A DNA stretch of 64,000 nucleotides, taken from NCBI GenBank assembly GCA_020629545.1, contig JAHDDC010000009.1:1-64000 (forward strand), given 5' to 3'. This document shows, piece after piece, positions 39,528 through 50,644 of this stretch. A model generated the notes under the pieces. The model saw only the letters and a list, made by a program, of their open reading frames with translations, was not told the origin of the DNA and did no database searches. Numbering within the stretch: the first letter of the stretch is position 1; every line of letters starts with the position of its first letter. This DNA comes from Hellea sp. (GTDB lineage Bacteria; Pseudomonadota; Alphaproteobacteria; Caulobacterales; Maricaulaceae). Both the position numbers and the translations under genes were made by a program.

Positions 39528-40208
39528 ATGAAAGACTTTTTCAATTTCTTCTTCTCTTTTGACAAGTTGATGAAAGATAAGTTGGTCCCGGCCTTTTATT
39601 GGGCGGCCCTTATTTTCCTTGCGATCGTATTCAGCCGGAATTTTCTGGATAAAACAATTGTCTTCAGCTTTGTAGCCAGCATTACCGGGCCGCTAGAATT
39701 TATTGCCCGTCTGGTTATGGCATTTGTCGGTCTGCGCTTGGCCTGTGAACTGGCTATCGCAATTTTCCGGATCAATGACAATTTATCCCCGGATGGCGGA
39801 AAGTCGGAAACGGCCGATATTGATCCGCTGGCAGAGGCCAGAAAGGCCGCAGAAGAAGCCGCGAAATTAGCGCGTGAAGCCACAAGTAAAGCCGTGGACA
39901 AAACCAAATCAGCTGCATCTAACCTGAAAGACGGCACGACGAAAACGGCGAGCAAAGCGGGACGAAAGGCCAGCGATGCCGTCGAAACAGCCGATGATGT
40001 GATTGAAGAGGCGGCGGAGAAAGTGAAATCAACCGCGAAGAAAATCGCAACGCCCAAAACAAAAACGACGCGAAAGACGACGGCTAAGACATCAACGACA
40101 TCGACGCGCAAAAAACCAACTGCAAAAACGTCAACCGCAAAATCATCGACGGCAAAGAAAACGCCTGCTAAAAAAACGGCAACTAAAAAGCCGTCGACTA
40201 AAAAATAG
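39528..40208 (+). CDS. DUF4282-like membrane protein with Lys/Thr/Ala-rich histone H1-like C-terminal tail
   Basis: N-terminal FFNFFFSFDKLM...; C-terminal KTTRKTTAKTSTTSTRKKPTAKTSTAKSSTAKKTPAKKTATKKPSTKK. Confidence 0.75.
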   Translation: MKDFFNFFFSFDKLMKDKLVPAFYWAALIFLAIVFSRNFLDKTIVFSFVASITGPLEFIARLVMAFVGLRLACELAIAIFRINDNLSPDGGKSETADIDPLAEARKAAEEAAKLAREATSKAVDKTKSAASNLKDGTTKTASKAGRKASDAVETADDVIEEAAEKVKSTAKKIATPKTKTTRKTTAKTSTTSTRKKPTAKTSTAKSSTAKKTPAKKTATKKPSTKK

Positions 40209-40221
40209 ATTCCTATTTATG

Positions 40222-40872
40222 TCACAGGTTTTTCGTCGTCCAAAGGGCTAGCCCAAACAATATGAAATGCGCCGCGTTCATTGCGATAGGGAAGACGTAA
40301 AGACCAATCGTTGTCTTGAAGAAATATAGGCCAAACATGATGGCCAGCAGGATTATTGGGCTAAAGAGGGACATCCATTTCGGGAAATTGGTTTTTCCAC
40401 CTAAGATGAGATAAATCCAAATACCGGAAACCAAAATCATAGCCACCCGGAGCACATTGACGAAGGGTTCATTATGGTCTGAAAACAGGCCAAGCAAAGG
40501 TGCCAAAGGCTGACCATTGGCAATTTCATGCACAGTCGAGGCGATGAAAAATCGCTGTCCAATCCAGGCCGTTCCGATGGCAAATGCGTAAGCGCCTATC
40601 AAGAAAAATATCGTCCCCAATCGACGGTTGGCGGGTTCCAGCTGTTTTGACAGAAACCAATAGCCGAGAATATATAAGGGGGCGGATAGCACCGCGATGA
40701 AATGCCCAAAAGATAGCCGGGAGGCGGAGATGTCGTTGAAATAGGCATAGGCCTTTACATCTTCAATTCCGCCATGAGGGGTGAATTGCATTGAGAACTC
40801 ACCTATCCCGACCAGAATAGCCCCGAGAAGTCCGGCCCATCCGCAGAGCCTAGTTACAGAGTCGGCCCTCAT
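40222..40872 (-). CDS. integral membrane protein, unknown function (DUF4386-like)
   Basis: Several TM segments. Confidence 0.55.
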   Translation of the reverse strand: MRADSVTRLCGWAGLLGAILVGIGEFSMQFTPHGGIEDVKAYAYFNDISASRLSFGHFIAVLSAPLYILGYWFLSKQLEPANRRLGTIFFLIGAYAFAIGTAWIGQRFFIASTVHEIANGQPLAPLLGLFSDHNEPFVNVLRVAMILVSGIWIYLILGGKTNFPKWMSLFSPIILLAIMFGLYFFKTTIGLYVFPIAMNAAHFILFGLALWTTKNL

Positions 40873-42440
40873 TTGACTGCTACTTCCAAGGTTGTGCCCG
40901 CCGCTATATCAGAGTTCATCTCAGTCTCTCCATTTTGAAACTCTATTTTCAAGGACGCGGAGACTGCGTTCCCTATTCCGAATATCATATCCCGGCCTTG
41001 GTCTGAGCCCATACCTTGGGAAGTTAAAAATTGGCGCGTTTGCGTAAGTTCACCATCTGTCACAGTGACCCGTGCATTGATAGAAGACGCTGTATTGGGG
41101 AGTCTGACCTTTATCCAATTACGGTTAGCGCCATTATTGATATAAGCCAGGGAAGGCCCATCAAAGTTTGCCCAGACAAGATCGGGCCAGCCATCTCCAT
41201 TGAAATCGGAGACGATGGGTGCAATTCCAAATTTTGTATTCTTTGCACCTGCCGTTTTTTCTACTGGCGCAAATCGGTCTCCATAATTTAAAAGAATTTT
41301 TCCCGGATATTTTGCTAACAATTTATTGGCAGGAAATCTCGCATAGTTTTGCGCAGCTAGAATATCCTCACGACCATCCAGATTCATGTCGGCAAAAATG
41401 GTTCCCCAACCGAATCCATAGCGGTCCGCATTCATTTCATTAGCCCGGTCTGTAAATTTGAGCCCGCCATTATTGTGAAACAACATATAGGCGGGGTTAA
41501 AAACATCATCGTCTTCCAGATTTCCGCGGAGAATGGCTGGCGGTAAAGTATATCCGACATTCGAAAAATAGAGATCAATCAAACCGTCATTATCATAATC
41601 GCCTGCCGCGACTCCCATCGGGTATGAGAAATCTGAAGGATTGGGAATTGACTTAAATTTTTGAGCGCCAGTGTTCTCATACATTTCAACTTTCCCGGTG
41701 TCTTGTGCGATAATCAGGTCGCTATCCAAATCATTATCGAGATCGGCAAAGAGGCCAATAAAGGTATTGTGTTGACGCCAAACGCCAGCGGTCTTTGATA
41801 TATCCTCCCAGTTCCCGTTGCCTTTATTGAGAAACAAATGACTATAACCGCCATAGCCGTTCGAAAAATTCGTTTCGCCTTCGACGCGTTCGATCTTGAG
41901 ATATCCAGCAACATACATGTCGGCGAGACCATCTTTATTGATGTCACCAAAGCCGATCGAAAGAGGGGTCGTATTTTCTGCGATGGGCAAATTTAGATTT
42001 ACGCTCCCGAGTTCACCCTGTGTGTTCTCATGGTACCAAATTCCGCTCTCACGTGCGGTAAACAAATCCACATCACCATCATTATCAATATCCATCGAAG
42101 CGGCCCCATGAGTCGCATCGGAACGGTCTTTGGTAAGAGAGATTGGAAGGGCTTGAAATCGGCCTTCATTGAAAGTAAATATTTTGTCTGCCTGATCATC
42201 GCCGCCGCCTAGGAACAACTCGTCCTGCCCGTCACCATCAAGATCAAAAGCCGCGCTACCCAGGAACGGTAAGGAACCTGTCAGATCGGCTTTATGGATA
42301 AATGGGAGATCAACGGATCGGAAAGACAAGTCTGTCTTTCCTTGGGGTCCTTTTTCCGCTTGCCATATTCGCAGCGCTACAAATGCACCAATGATGACAA
42401 TAACGATTATGGCAAATAGCCATTTTATAAACTTAAACAT
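40869..42440 (-). CDS. FG-GAP/VCBS repeat protein (CRTAC1-like)
   Basis: Repeated DxDxDGxxD motifs (DLDGDGQDELF, DIDNDGDVDLF, DYDNDGLIDLY, DFNGDGWPDL). Confidence 0.88.
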   Translation of the reverse strand: MFKFIKWLFAIIVIVIIGAFVALRIWQAEKGPQGKTDLSFRSVDLPFIHKADLTGSLPFLGSAAFDLDGDGQDELFLGGGDDQADKIFTFNEGRFQALPISLTKDRSDATHGAASMDIDNDGDVDLFTARESGIWYHENTQGELGSVNLNLPIAENTTPLSIGFGDINKDGLADMYVAGYLKIERVEGETNFSNGYGGYSHLFLNKGNGNWEDISKTAGVWRQHNTFIGLFADLDNDLDSDLIIAQDTGKVEMYENTGAQKFKSIPNPSDFSYPMGVAAGDYDNDGLIDLYFSNVGYTLPPAILRGNLEDDDVFNPAYMLFHNNGGLKFTDRANEMNADRYGFGWGTIFADMNLDGREDILAAQNYARFPANKLLAKYPGKILLNYGDRFAPVEKTAGAKNTKFGIAPIVSDFNGDGWPDLVWANFDGPSLAYINNGANRNWIKVRLPNTASSINARVTVTDGELTQTRQFLTSQGMGSDQGRDMIFGIGNAVSASLKIEFQNGETEMNSDIAAGTTLEVAVK

Positions 42441-42513
42441 GACCCGACCTCTCTTGTATAAGAAAGATTAGTGCAAAATTTGGCGATCACTGTCGAGTCA
42501 CAAAAAAGCGAGA

Positions 42514-45090
42514 CTATCCTGAGCTTAGCACGATCTTTTTGTCTTTGACGTCGACGTGAACCGTTTGGCCATCGGCCAATTTGCCGGCTAATACCATCCG
42601 GGCCAGTTCATCCTGAACCTGTTTCTGGATGACCCGTTTTAAAGGTCGTGCCCCATAAGACGGATCATAGCCCATCTCGCCGAGCCGCGCCTTGGCGCCG
42701 CTTGAGAGCTTGATCTTGATCTGCCGATCTTTGAGCCAGCTCTGAAGGCGCGCGATCTGGATATCGACAATAGCGCCCATATGCTCGGGCTTGAGCCGTT
42801 CAAACAGCAGGATTTCATCCAATCGGTTGAGGAATTCGGGCCTGAAATGCGCGTTGACTTCCGCCATTACGCCAATCCGGGCGGCGTTGACATTATCCCC
42901 TTCGGCGAGATTAAGCAGATGTTGAGCCCCGATATTTGACGTCATAATGATCAGGGTGTTGCGAAAATCAACCGTTCGTCCCTGCCCGTCCGTCAATCGG
43001 CCATCATCCAAAACCTGGAGCAAAACATTGAACACGTCCGGGTGGGCTTTCTCAATTTCATCAAACAAAACGACTTGATAGGGCCTGCGGCGCACAGCTT
43101 CGGTCAAAGCCCCGCCCTCGTCATAACCAACATAGCCGGGAGGCGCGCCGATCATGCGGGATACAGAATGCTTTTCCATATACTCGCTCATATCCATGCG
43201 GGTAATGGCGGTGTCATCGTCAAACAGAAACCCGGCGAGCGCTTTGGTCAGCTCTGTTTTACCAACACCCGTCGGACCTAGAAACATAAATGACCCGATA
43301 GGACGGGCCGGATCTTTCAGCCCGGCTCGCGCGCGGCGGATAGCATCCGAGACGGCCCTAACCGCATCTTCTTGGCCAATCACGCGTTTTCCGATGACGT
43401 CTTCCATAGAAAGAAGTTTTTCCCGCTCACCCTCAAGCATTTTTTCAACAGGTATTCCCGTCCATCGCGATACGACGGCTGCGATGGCTTCGGATGTCAC
43501 CGTCTCTGCGGCCAAGGCGCTGTCGGATGTTTCGCTCGCTTCCAGCGCGGCGACTTTCTCCTCAAGCTCCGGTATGTCTTCATGTTGCAATCGCCCGGCT
43601 TTTTCATAATCGCCGCGCCGCACAGCATCAGCCAGGGCGAAGCGAGCCTGTTCGAGCTGTTCCTTCAGCTCGGCGGCCCCGGCAAGCTTGGATTTTTCGG
43701 CTTGCCAAATGGCGGTTAGTTCTGCGCTCTGGGCCTCAAGGTCATTAATTTCGGCCTGGCGTTTCTGGAGGCGGTCCTTGGAGGCTTTGTCGCTTTCTTT
43801 CTTGAGCGCCTCGACTTCGATCTTGAGCTGAACCACGCGCCGGTCGATTTCGTCGAGTGCTTCGGGCTTACTATCGACCTGCATGCGAAGACGCGAAGCG
43901 GCCTCGTCCATTAAATCGATCGCCTTATCCGGCAAGAACCGGTCCGTAATATAGCGATGCGAAAGCTGGGAGGCCGAGACGATTGCGCTATCGGAAATCC
44001 GAATGCCATGATGGACCTCATATTTTTCCTTAAGACCGCGCAAAATGGAAACTGTATCCTCAACACTGGGTTCGTTGACAAAAACGGTCAGGAAACGCCG
44101 GGCAAGAGCCGCATCTTTTTCCAAATGTTTCCGATATTCATCCAGCGTCGTCGCGCCGACACAATGCAGCTCGCCGCGCGCCAGTGCCGGCTTAAGTAAA
44201 TTAGCGGCATCCATAGCCCCGTCGCCTTTACCTGCACCGACCAATGTATGAATTTCGTCAATGAACAAGATGATCTGGCCGTCTGCCTTTTCTATTTCCT
44301 TGAGCACGGCCTTGAGCCGTTCTTCAAATTCTCCGCGATATTTTGCGCCCGCGATCAGGGAGCCCATGTCCAGAGCCAATAGTCGTTTATCCCTGATACT
44401 CTCCGGGACATCACCAGAGACAATCCGGTTCGCCAGTCCTTCGGCGATCGCTGTTTTGCCGACGCCGGGCTCGCCGATCAGAAGCGGATTATTTTTAGAC
44501 CGCCGGGATAGCACTTGTATCGTCCGGCGGATTTCTTCGTCGCGGCCAATCACCGGGTCCAGCTTGCCGTTTCGGGCCGCTTCCGTAAGGTCCCGGGCAT
44601 ATTTGGATAGCGCCTCATATTGATCTTCTGCGGCGTCGGATGTCACAGGATCATCCTTGCGGACGGATTTAATGGCTTCGGAGAGATTATCCTTATGGAC
44701 CTGTCCGGCAGTCAATGCGGTTTGAAGGTCCTTATCCGCGCCCAGCACACAGGCGAGCAAAAGCCGCTCTAGGGTCACAAAGGCATCTCCGGCTGATTTG
44801 GCCGATTTTTCAGCATTAGCAAAAATTTTGGTGAGCGGCTTTGATAATGACAGGCCAGAGCCGCCCTCAACCCGAGGGAGTTTATCAAGACCCGCGTCAA
44901 TAGCGGCCTTAAGCGCCGGAATTTGAGCGCCCGACATTTGTAATAGTTTTTCCGGCAGCCCGCCATCTTCTGCCAGTAGCGCATATGTGAGGTGAAGCGG
45001 GACCATTTGTTGATGGTCCCGGGTTATGGCTTCGGTTTGCGCGCTCTGGATCACAGCCCGGCCGCGCTGGGTGTAAGCTTGGATATCCAT
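42514..45090 (-). CDS. clpB: ATP-dependent chaperone ClpB
   Basis: 858 aa; [15 protein letters not shown] and [15 protein letters not shown] Walker A motifs; middle coiled coil. Confidence 0.96.
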   Translation of the reverse strand: MDIQAYTQRGRAVIQSAQTEAITRDHQQMVPLHLTYALLAEDGGLPEKLLQMSGAQIPALKAAIDAGLDKLPRVEGGSGLSLSKPLTKIFANAEKSAKSAGDAFVTLERLLLACVLGADKDLQTALTAGQVHKDNLSEAIKSVRKDDPVTSDAAEDQYEALSKYARDLTEAARNGKLDPVIGRDEEIRRTIQVLSRRSKNNPLLIGEPGVGKTAIAEGLANRIVSGDVPESIRDKRLLALDMGSLIAGAKYRGEFEERLKAVLKEIEKADGQIILFIDEIHTLVGAGKGDGAMDAANLLKPALARGELHCVGATTLDEYRKHLEKDAALARRFLTVFVNEPSVEDTVSILRGLKEKYEVHHGIRISDSAIVSASQLSHRYITDRFLPDKAIDLMDEAASRLRMQVDSKPEALDEIDRRVVQLKIEVEALKKESDKASKDRLQKRQAEINDLEAQSAELTAIWQAEKSKLAGAAELKEQLEQARFALADAVRRGDYEKAGRLQHEDIPELEEKVAALEASETSDSALAAETVTSEAIAAVVSRWTGIPVEKMLEGEREKLLSMEDVIGKRVIGQEDAVRAVSDAIRRARAGLKDPARPIGSFMFLGPTGVGKTELTKALAGFLFDDDTAITRMDMSEYMEKHSVSRMIGAPPGYVGYDEGGALTEAVRRRPYQVVLFDEIEKAHPDVFNVLLQVLDDGRLTDGQGRTVDFRNTLIIMTSNIGAQHLLNLAEGDNVNAARIGVMAEVNAHFRPEFLNRLDEILLFERLKPEHMGAIVDIQIARLQSWLKDRQIKIKLSSGAKARLGEMGYDPSYGARPLKRVIQKQVQDELARMVLAGKLADGQTVHVDVKDKKIVLSSG

Positions 45091-45176
45091 TTATGTGCCT
45101 CTTATAAGAGATTTTAAGTTCCTATCAGAGGTAGGAATAAATTCTCTCTATTCAAGAGGATTGATCGCGGACAAAT

Positions 45177-45452
45177 TTATCCCAATAAAGAGAGCTGCGA
45201 AGGTTCTTTCGATGTGATGGCTGGTGACAGATTATCGCTTTGGGGGGATTTTCTACGGGCTTCCATCGCAGCGATCAAATGGACCTCGGCCCGCTCGACC
45301 ATTTTAACCTGAGGCGCGCGCCAAGCATAGATCCGGGCCAGCTCACTGCCGCGCGGACAATACCAGCGCTTAACACTCGCATCCCAGCGGCCGCCCAGGC
45401 TTTTGACTAAATCTTTGTCTTTATAAGCGACGTTTAAATATTGTTTTGCCAT
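45177..45452 (-). CDS. DUF5710 domain-containing protein
   Basis: YLNVAYKDKDLVKSLGGRWDASVKRWYCP. Confidence 0.85.
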   Translation of the reverse strand: MAKQYLNVAYKDKDLVKSLGGRWDASVKRWYCPRGSELARIYAWRAPQVKMVERAEVHLIAAMEARRKSPQSDNLSPAITSKEPSQLSLLG

Positions 45453-45580
45453 GCTCTAACTCCAATCAGAAAAAGAACATAACAAGAACATTTAAATAAA
45501 TCAAGCCAATTCCGCACGGATTGTTCTGGCGTCCAATCTCGCTTTTGAATAGTGTTCATCAGATCAGTTTGGAGGATCTT

Positions 45581-46186
45581 ATGTTTAGACGCTTGTTAAT
45601 CGGATTGGCGTGTACAGCCGCATTGACGATGTCCGCGTGCGGAAGTTCAGCCGAGGCCGAACGGCAAGGTGACTGGATATTATCGGGCGACCAGTCTGGC
45701 ATGACCTATATCACGATCAAATTGGCTGAACTGGCCGAAATAAATACGTTTCGAAATATTAGCGGACGCGTGTCCACGGACGGACAAGCCCGCATCGAAA
45801 TTGATCTCGATAGTGTGGATACCAATAATGGAACCCGCGATCCCCGCATGAAAGAATATTTGTTCGAAACCCACCGCTATCCCTTAGCCGTTGCGACGAC
45901 AACATTGGATATGGCCAAATTTCAAACGCTCTCCATTGGCGAAAGCCAAACGGAACTTCTCGATCTCACCATAGATATTCACGGCCAAAGCCAAAATTTT
46001 GATTATTACGTCCTGGTCACCCGTCTGGGCGCCAATAAGGTTTCCGTCACCAATAAAGCCCCGCTTTTGCTGGATGCTCGTGATTTTGAAATGGAAACAG
46101 GTCTGGCAAAATTACAGGAACTGGCAGGCCTGGACAGCATCACACCCGTGGTTCCGATCACCATGTCATTTGTTTTTGAACGGTAA
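45581..46186 (+). CDS. YceI family lipoprotein
   Basis: Lipobox TMSACGSS; YceI-like lipocalin body. Confidence 0.75.
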   Translation: MFRRLLIGLACTAALTMSACGSSAEAERQGDWILSGDQSGMTYITIKLAELAEINTFRNISGRVSTDGQARIEIDLDSVDTNNGTRDPRMKEYLFETHRYPLAVATTTLDMAKFQTLSIGESQTELLDLTIDIHGQSQNFDYYVLVTRLGANKVSVTNKAPLLLDARDFEMETGLAKLQELAGLDSITPVVPITMSFVFER

Positions 46187-46292
46187 ATGAAATCAAGTGA
46201 TCTGAACTGCGTTTAGAAGCGCGCCCAAGAGTTTGCACGGAAACCGCGGACGATTCGCTTCCCAATCACGTTCGTTAATGCTAGAACTCAGT

Positions 46293-46892
46293 TCAATTGT
46301 GCCGGGCCTTTAGAACGTCAATCACGTCCGAAAGCCTCACATCCCGCGCCGCTAGAATAACAATCAAGTGATATATCAAATCTGCCGCTTCACCTTTAAG
46401 CGCGCGTTCGTCTTCGGCTACAGCGGCAAGTGCCGTTTCTACGCCTTCTTCTCCAACCTTTTGCGCAGCTTTATGAAGAGGCCCAGACAGTAATTTAGCC
46501 GTATAAGATGTCGATGGATCGGCTCCTTTTCGCTCATTAATCAAGTCCTCCAAATAGGATAAGAATGACAGAGTTGAATTGGCATCATCACCGAAACAAG
46601 ATCGTGTCCCTGTATGACAGGTTGGGCCTTTGGGTCTGGCCGTTACCAAGAGGGCATCATGATCGCAGTCGACTCTTATATCGACAAACTCAAGATAGTT
46701 CCCGGAGGTCTCCCCTTTGGTCCAGAGCCGGTTTTTAGAGCGCGAAAAGAATGTCACCTTTCCGAGCTCATGTGTTTTTTCCACAGCAGCTTTGTTCATA
46801 TAGCCCAGCATTAAGACAGTGCCGGTTTGCGCATCTTGAATGATCGCCGGAACAAGGCCTTTGCCTTTTTCAAAGTCTATTGTTTCAATCAT
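46293..46892 (-). CDS. hisIE: phosphoribosyl-AMP cyclohydrolase / phosphoribosyl-ATP pyrophosphatase
   Basis: [19 protein letters not shown]...DCDHDALL...[21 protein letters not shown]-domain. Confidence 0.95.
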   Translation of the reverse strand: MIETIDFEKGKGLVPAIIQDAQTGTVLMLGYMNKAAVEKTHELGKVTFFSRSKNRLWTKGETSGNYLEFVDIRVDCDHDALLVTARPKGPTCHTGTRSCFGDDANSTLSFLSYLEDLINERKGADPSTSYTAKLLSGPLHKAAQKVGEEGVETALAAVAEDERALKGEAADLIYHLIVILAARDVRLSDVIDVLKARHN

Positions 46893-47663
46893 AGTCTAAT
46901 CTCAATGCCCGCATCTTTTAGGGCGCGTTTCAGATCAGGAATAGCGATCACAGATTTATGAAATACGCTGGCCGCAAGTGCGCCGTCCACATTTGCCTGT
47001 TCAAAAACATCTTTGAAATGAGACACGGCGCCCGCGCCTCCAGATGCTATCAAAGGCACAGGACACTGAGCTCGAACTGCGGAGAGCTGTTCAATATCAT
47101 ATCCTTTGCGGACGCCATCCTGGTTCATACAATTTAGCACAATCTCGCCAGCGCCGCGATCAACGACTTCCCTGGCCCAGTCCAACATGACCCTGCCGGT
47201 TTCGCGCATTTTGTCGGGATCACCTGTATGGGATTTCACGCGATAGACGGGACCGTCTTCTGTCATCTCTTCAAAACTATCAATCCCGATCACGATACAT
47301 TGCGTACCGAAAGCCGCGACAAGATCATTGATTAATTCTGGACGCGCAAGCGCTGGAGAGTTGATAGAAATTTTGTCAGCGCCGGCCGATAGGCGCGCGC
47401 CCGCGACCTCAACACTGTCAATTCCGCCAGCCACACAAAACGGAATGTCAATCTCGCTGGAAATCAAAGAAATCCATTCCGGGCTCACGGATCGATCATC
47501 AACACTGGCCGTAATGTCATAAAATACCAGCTCATCGGCGCCCTCATCGCGGTAACGCATGGCCAGCTCCAAAATATCGCCGACATCTTCGTGATTTCGA
47601 AACTGGACACCCTTGACCACCCTTCCATCACGGACATCTCGGGATTATTCTCCGCGCTAGCAC
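46889..47663 (-). pseudogene. hisF: imidazole glycerol phosphate synthase subunit HisF, apparently frameshifted at codons 8-10
   Basis: GTG at 47663 reads MLARRIIP, then a 5-nt shortfall; frame resumes [13 protein letters not shown]... to 46889. Intact ORF only from an internal GTG (47620). Confidence 0.75.
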
Positions 47664-48393
47664 GCGACGCGATTGCCTCATCGACTGAGAATTTATTTTC
47701 GTAAAGCGCTTTGCCGATGATAATGCCATGGGGCTGCAACGCCTTGAGGTCTTTAACATCATCCAGCGTCCCAACCCCGCCGGACGTAATCAGATCAAGT
47801 GACGGATAATTATTGGCAATGGCCCTATAGAGGTCAACATTAGAGCCTTGTAAAACGCCGTCCTTCTCAATGTCTGTGACCAAGATCGTTTTCAGTCCCG
47901 CCGGTTCATATTCATTCAATAATTGCCACAAAGATTTTTCACCGGTTTCTTTCCAGCCATGCGAAGTCGGAAATGGCACGCCCTCAGCATTCAGTTTCAC
48001 ATCTAGCGCTAGGACTATTCTCTCTGGCCCGAGATCCTCCATCCAGCGCCGAATGAGAATGGGTTCTTTTAGCGCCAGTGATCCGATGACCACTCTCTCT
48101 ATGCCCCCTGCGAGTAATCGTTCGACTTGTGCCCGTTCACGAATGCCGCCGCCGGTTTGGACCTTAAGGCCGCTCTGCTGTGCAATATCAATAATGAGCT
48201 GAGATTGTTGCGCATCAGCATCTTTAGCGCCGTCAAGGTCAACGACATGCAACCATTTGGCGCCAGCAGCCTTAAAGCCCTGCGCGACTTCCACAGGATC
48301 CGCATCATAATCGGTACGCTGATTAAAGTCGCCTTTATACAATCGCACGCAGCCGCCATCCATAAGGTCAATCGCTGGAAAAATCTGGGTCAT
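47485..48393 (-). CDS. hisA: phosphoribosylformimino-5-aminoimidazole carboxamide ribotide isomerase (3' end extended by frameshift into hisF)
   Basis: [22 protein letters not shown]...; terminal ~60 residues are out-of-frame hisF sequence. Confidence 0.92.
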   Translation of the reverse strand: MTQIFPAIDLMDGGCVRLYKGDFNQRTDYDADPVEVAQGFKAAGAKWLHVVDLDGAKDADAQQSQLIIDIAQQSGLKVQTGGGIRERAQVERLLAGGIERVVIGSLALKEPILIRRWMEDLGPERIVLALDVKLNAEGVPFPTSHGWKETGEKSLWQLLNEYEPAGLKTILVTDIEKDGVLQGSNVDLYRAIANNYPSLDLITSGGVGTLDDVKDLKALQPHGIIIGKALYENKFSVDEAIASRASAENNPEMSVMEGWSRVSSFEITKMSAIFWSWPCVTAMRAPMSWYFMTLRPVLMIDP

Positions 48394-48989
48394 GCGCTAA
48401 GCTCCACAAAGTTTTTCAATATCTGCGCCCCGACCTTACTGCTGCGCTCTGGATGAAATTGGCATCCCATGACATTGTCTTTCCGCGCAACAGCGGTGAA
48501 AGGATTACCATAATGGCACGCGGCGATTGAATATTCCGATAGAGGCGCGCCATAGGAATGAACGAAATAGGCATAGTCGCCGGGCTCAATATCATTCATC
48601 AATGCAAAGTCTGAGACCGGGTATAATTGATTCCAACCCATATGAGGAGATGGCAAGTCCCGCGTATCCAACGCGCCGACATGACCCGGAATGAGCCCCA
48701 ATCCATCGATCATTTCTCCGCCTTCTTCCAGACTATCATATAAAAGCTGCATCCCTAGACAGATCCCCATGAGCGGCTGTCTGGCTGTTTTGATGATATC
48801 AATCAGATTTTTTTCCCTGATATTATTCATGGCATAAGGTGCCGCACCTACGCCGGGTAGAACCAATTTATCCGCGCGGCGAATAATACCAAAATCATCT
48901 GAAATTTCGGGTTTGACACCTAGCCTTTCAAAGGCAAATTTCACACTGGAAAGATTAGCGCAGCCCGTATCGATAATGACAAGCCGCAC
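48390..48989 (-). CDS. hisH: imidazole glycerol phosphate synthase subunit HisH
   Basis: GICLGMQLL amidotransferase nucleophile motif; CQFHPERS. Confidence 0.95.
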   Translation of the reverse strand: MRLVIIDTGCANLSSVKFAFERLGVKPEISDDFGIIRRADKLVLPGVGAAPYAMNNIREKNLIDIIKTARQPLMGICLGMQLLYDSLEEGGEMIDGLGLIPGHVGALDTRDLPSPHMGWNQLYPVSDFALMNDIEPGDYAYFVHSYGAPLSEYSIAACHYGNPFTAVARKDNVMGCQFHPERSSKVGAQILKNFVELSA

Positions 48990-50644
48990 TAAATAACACC
49001 TTTAGTCGATGGGATGTCTGTTGTTGGTCCGCGAGAAATTGCTGGACGCAATGCTCTCCCGACACCTTTGAAGCAAGCCTCAATCATATGGTGGGTATTA
49101 TCGCCTTTCACATCAATTTGGATTGAGGCCCCCAGGCTTTGGGACAGGCTCTGGAAGAAATGCGGACACATTTCGGCTGCAAATGCACCGACATTTTCTG
49201 TAGGAAAATTCCCATTAAAAACAAAAGCCGGTCGGCCTGACAAATCTATCGCGACCCGGGCCTGCGTTTCATCCATGGGCATGACAAACCCATAACGACC
49301 AATTCCGGCTTTGTTGCCAAGGGCCTGTTTAAGCGCTGTGCCAAAAGCCAAAGCCGTATCTTCGACGCTGTGATGGCTATCGATATGCAGATCACCTGCG
49401 CATTTAAGGGTCAGGCCCATGCCGCCATGTTTCGCGATTTGCTCCAGCATGTGATCGAAAAAACCAAGTCCTGTTTCAATGGCGACGGTCCCAGGGTCGT
49501 CCAGATTAACCCGTACGGATATATCAGTTTCCTTTGTTGTTCGAAACGCTTCGGCGACACGTTCATTAATTACGGCCTCAGGCGTAATCCCAAGCGCAGA
49601 TAACAACAGATCATTTTCTTCTGGCATGCCAACGGAAATTCTGAAATGACCCGGAATTTTTGATCTAAAATCTCTAATCTTGATATTAAACCGCGTAAGC
49701 GACGCCAGCAATGCGTCGTCATCTTTTGCTTTAAGTAAAATGAAATTTGCATCAGACGGATAGACTTTCGCGATCATATTGCAATCAGGCAGGGCTTCCA
49801 TAAGCCGGGCACGTTCTGACATCCAAATTGCCATTCGGCTATCGTGAACGGCCATTGCTGATGGCGCGAGAGCCTTCATGACGGCCTGTTCAACCGGACG
49901 TGGGACCGGATAGGGCGGCAAGACTTTGAGCATGAGATTAATGATTTGCGGATTGGCCAGTGCAACCCCGGCTCTTACGCCTGCGAGTCCATAAGCTTTC
50001 GACAATGTCCGCATTAAAACCAAATTCCGGTTTTTATCGAGTAGATCAGACAAGTTTCCGCGCGCCGCAAACTCACTATAGGCCTCATCAACCATAATCA
50101 GAGTGTTTGGATGTTCAGCACATAAACTCTCGATGAAATCCGAGGGAACTGAATTGCCAGTGGGATTATTTGGCGAACACAGCATCGCGATTTTTATTGC
50201 ATTCGTCTCGAGCGCTTTTTTGACAGCAGCCTGATCGATGTCATAGTTTTTATCCAGAGGCACTTTCACAATACCCGCGCCCTGAACCTGCGCAGCAATA
50301 TCAAAATATCCAAAGCTTGGCGGGCAGATAAGCACATTGTCTTCGCCGGCTTCACAAAACGTTCGCAGCAACACATCGATCGCTTCATCGGCGCCTCGAC
50401 CCAAAAGAATATTTTCAGCGGGGACTCCGTAAAGCCCTGAAAGACGCGCCATTAGGACGGGTGGTTGTTGCGCCGGATAACGATTATAATCTTCTTCCCT
50501 TGGTCCGGCCGGGGGCGGTGCCCACGGACTTTCATTGGCATCCATATGAAGCGCCTTTGTTGAAGCGCCTCGGGCACTATAAGCCTTAAACCCAGCAATG
50601 ACCGGACGGGCGAGTTGATTGGCCCACTTAAAATCCTCAACCAT
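48989..50644 (-). CDS. hisC-hisB: fused histidinol-phosphate aminotransferase / imidazoleglycerol-phosphate dehydratase
   Basis: Residues ~1-355 HisC (TLSKAYGLAGVRAG PLP Lys motif); ~358-551 IGPD (GLGFFDHML, DSHHSVEDT, THHMIEACFK). Confidence 0.92.
   Translation of the reverse strand: MVEDFKWANQLARPVIAGFKAYSARGASTKALHMDANESPWAPPPAGPREEDYNRYPAQQPPVLMARLSGLYGVPAENILLGRGADEAIDVLLRTFCEAGEDNVLICPPSFGYFDIAAQVQGAGIVKVPLDKNYDIDQAAVKKALETNAIKIAMLCSPNNPTGNSVPSDFIESLCAEHPNTLIMVDEAYSEFAARGNLSDLLDKNRNLVLMRTLSKAYGLAGVRAGVALANPQIINLMLKVLPPYPVPRPVEQAVMKALAPSAMAVHDSRMAIWMSERARLMEALPDCNMIAKVYPSDANFILLKAKDDDALLASLTRFNIKIRDFRSKIPGHFRISVGMPEENDLLLSALGITPEAVINERVAEAFRTTKETDISVRVNLDDPGTVAIETGLGFFDHMLEQIAKHGGMGLTLKCAGDLHIDSHHSVEDTALAFGTALKQALGNKAGIGRYGFVMPMDETQARVAIDLSGRPAFVFNGNFPTENVGAFAAEMCPHFFQSLSQSLGASIQIDVKGDNTHHMIEACFKGVGRALRPAISRGPTTDIPSTKGVI

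Noticed and set aside
39596-40111. 171-aa antisense ORF
   Set aside because: Opposite strand of the low-complexity Lys/Ala-rich tail; composition explains the open frame.
40030-40205. Possible short tandem repeat or CRISPR-like array
   Set aside because: Codon-level repetition of Lys/Thr/Ala codons without fixed repeat and spacer lengths.
46889-47620. Taking the ORF-track hisF as a normal gene with an internal GTG start
   Set aside because: It lacks the conserved MLxRRIIPCLD N-terminus including the catalytic Asp, while those codons lie just upstream in another frame.
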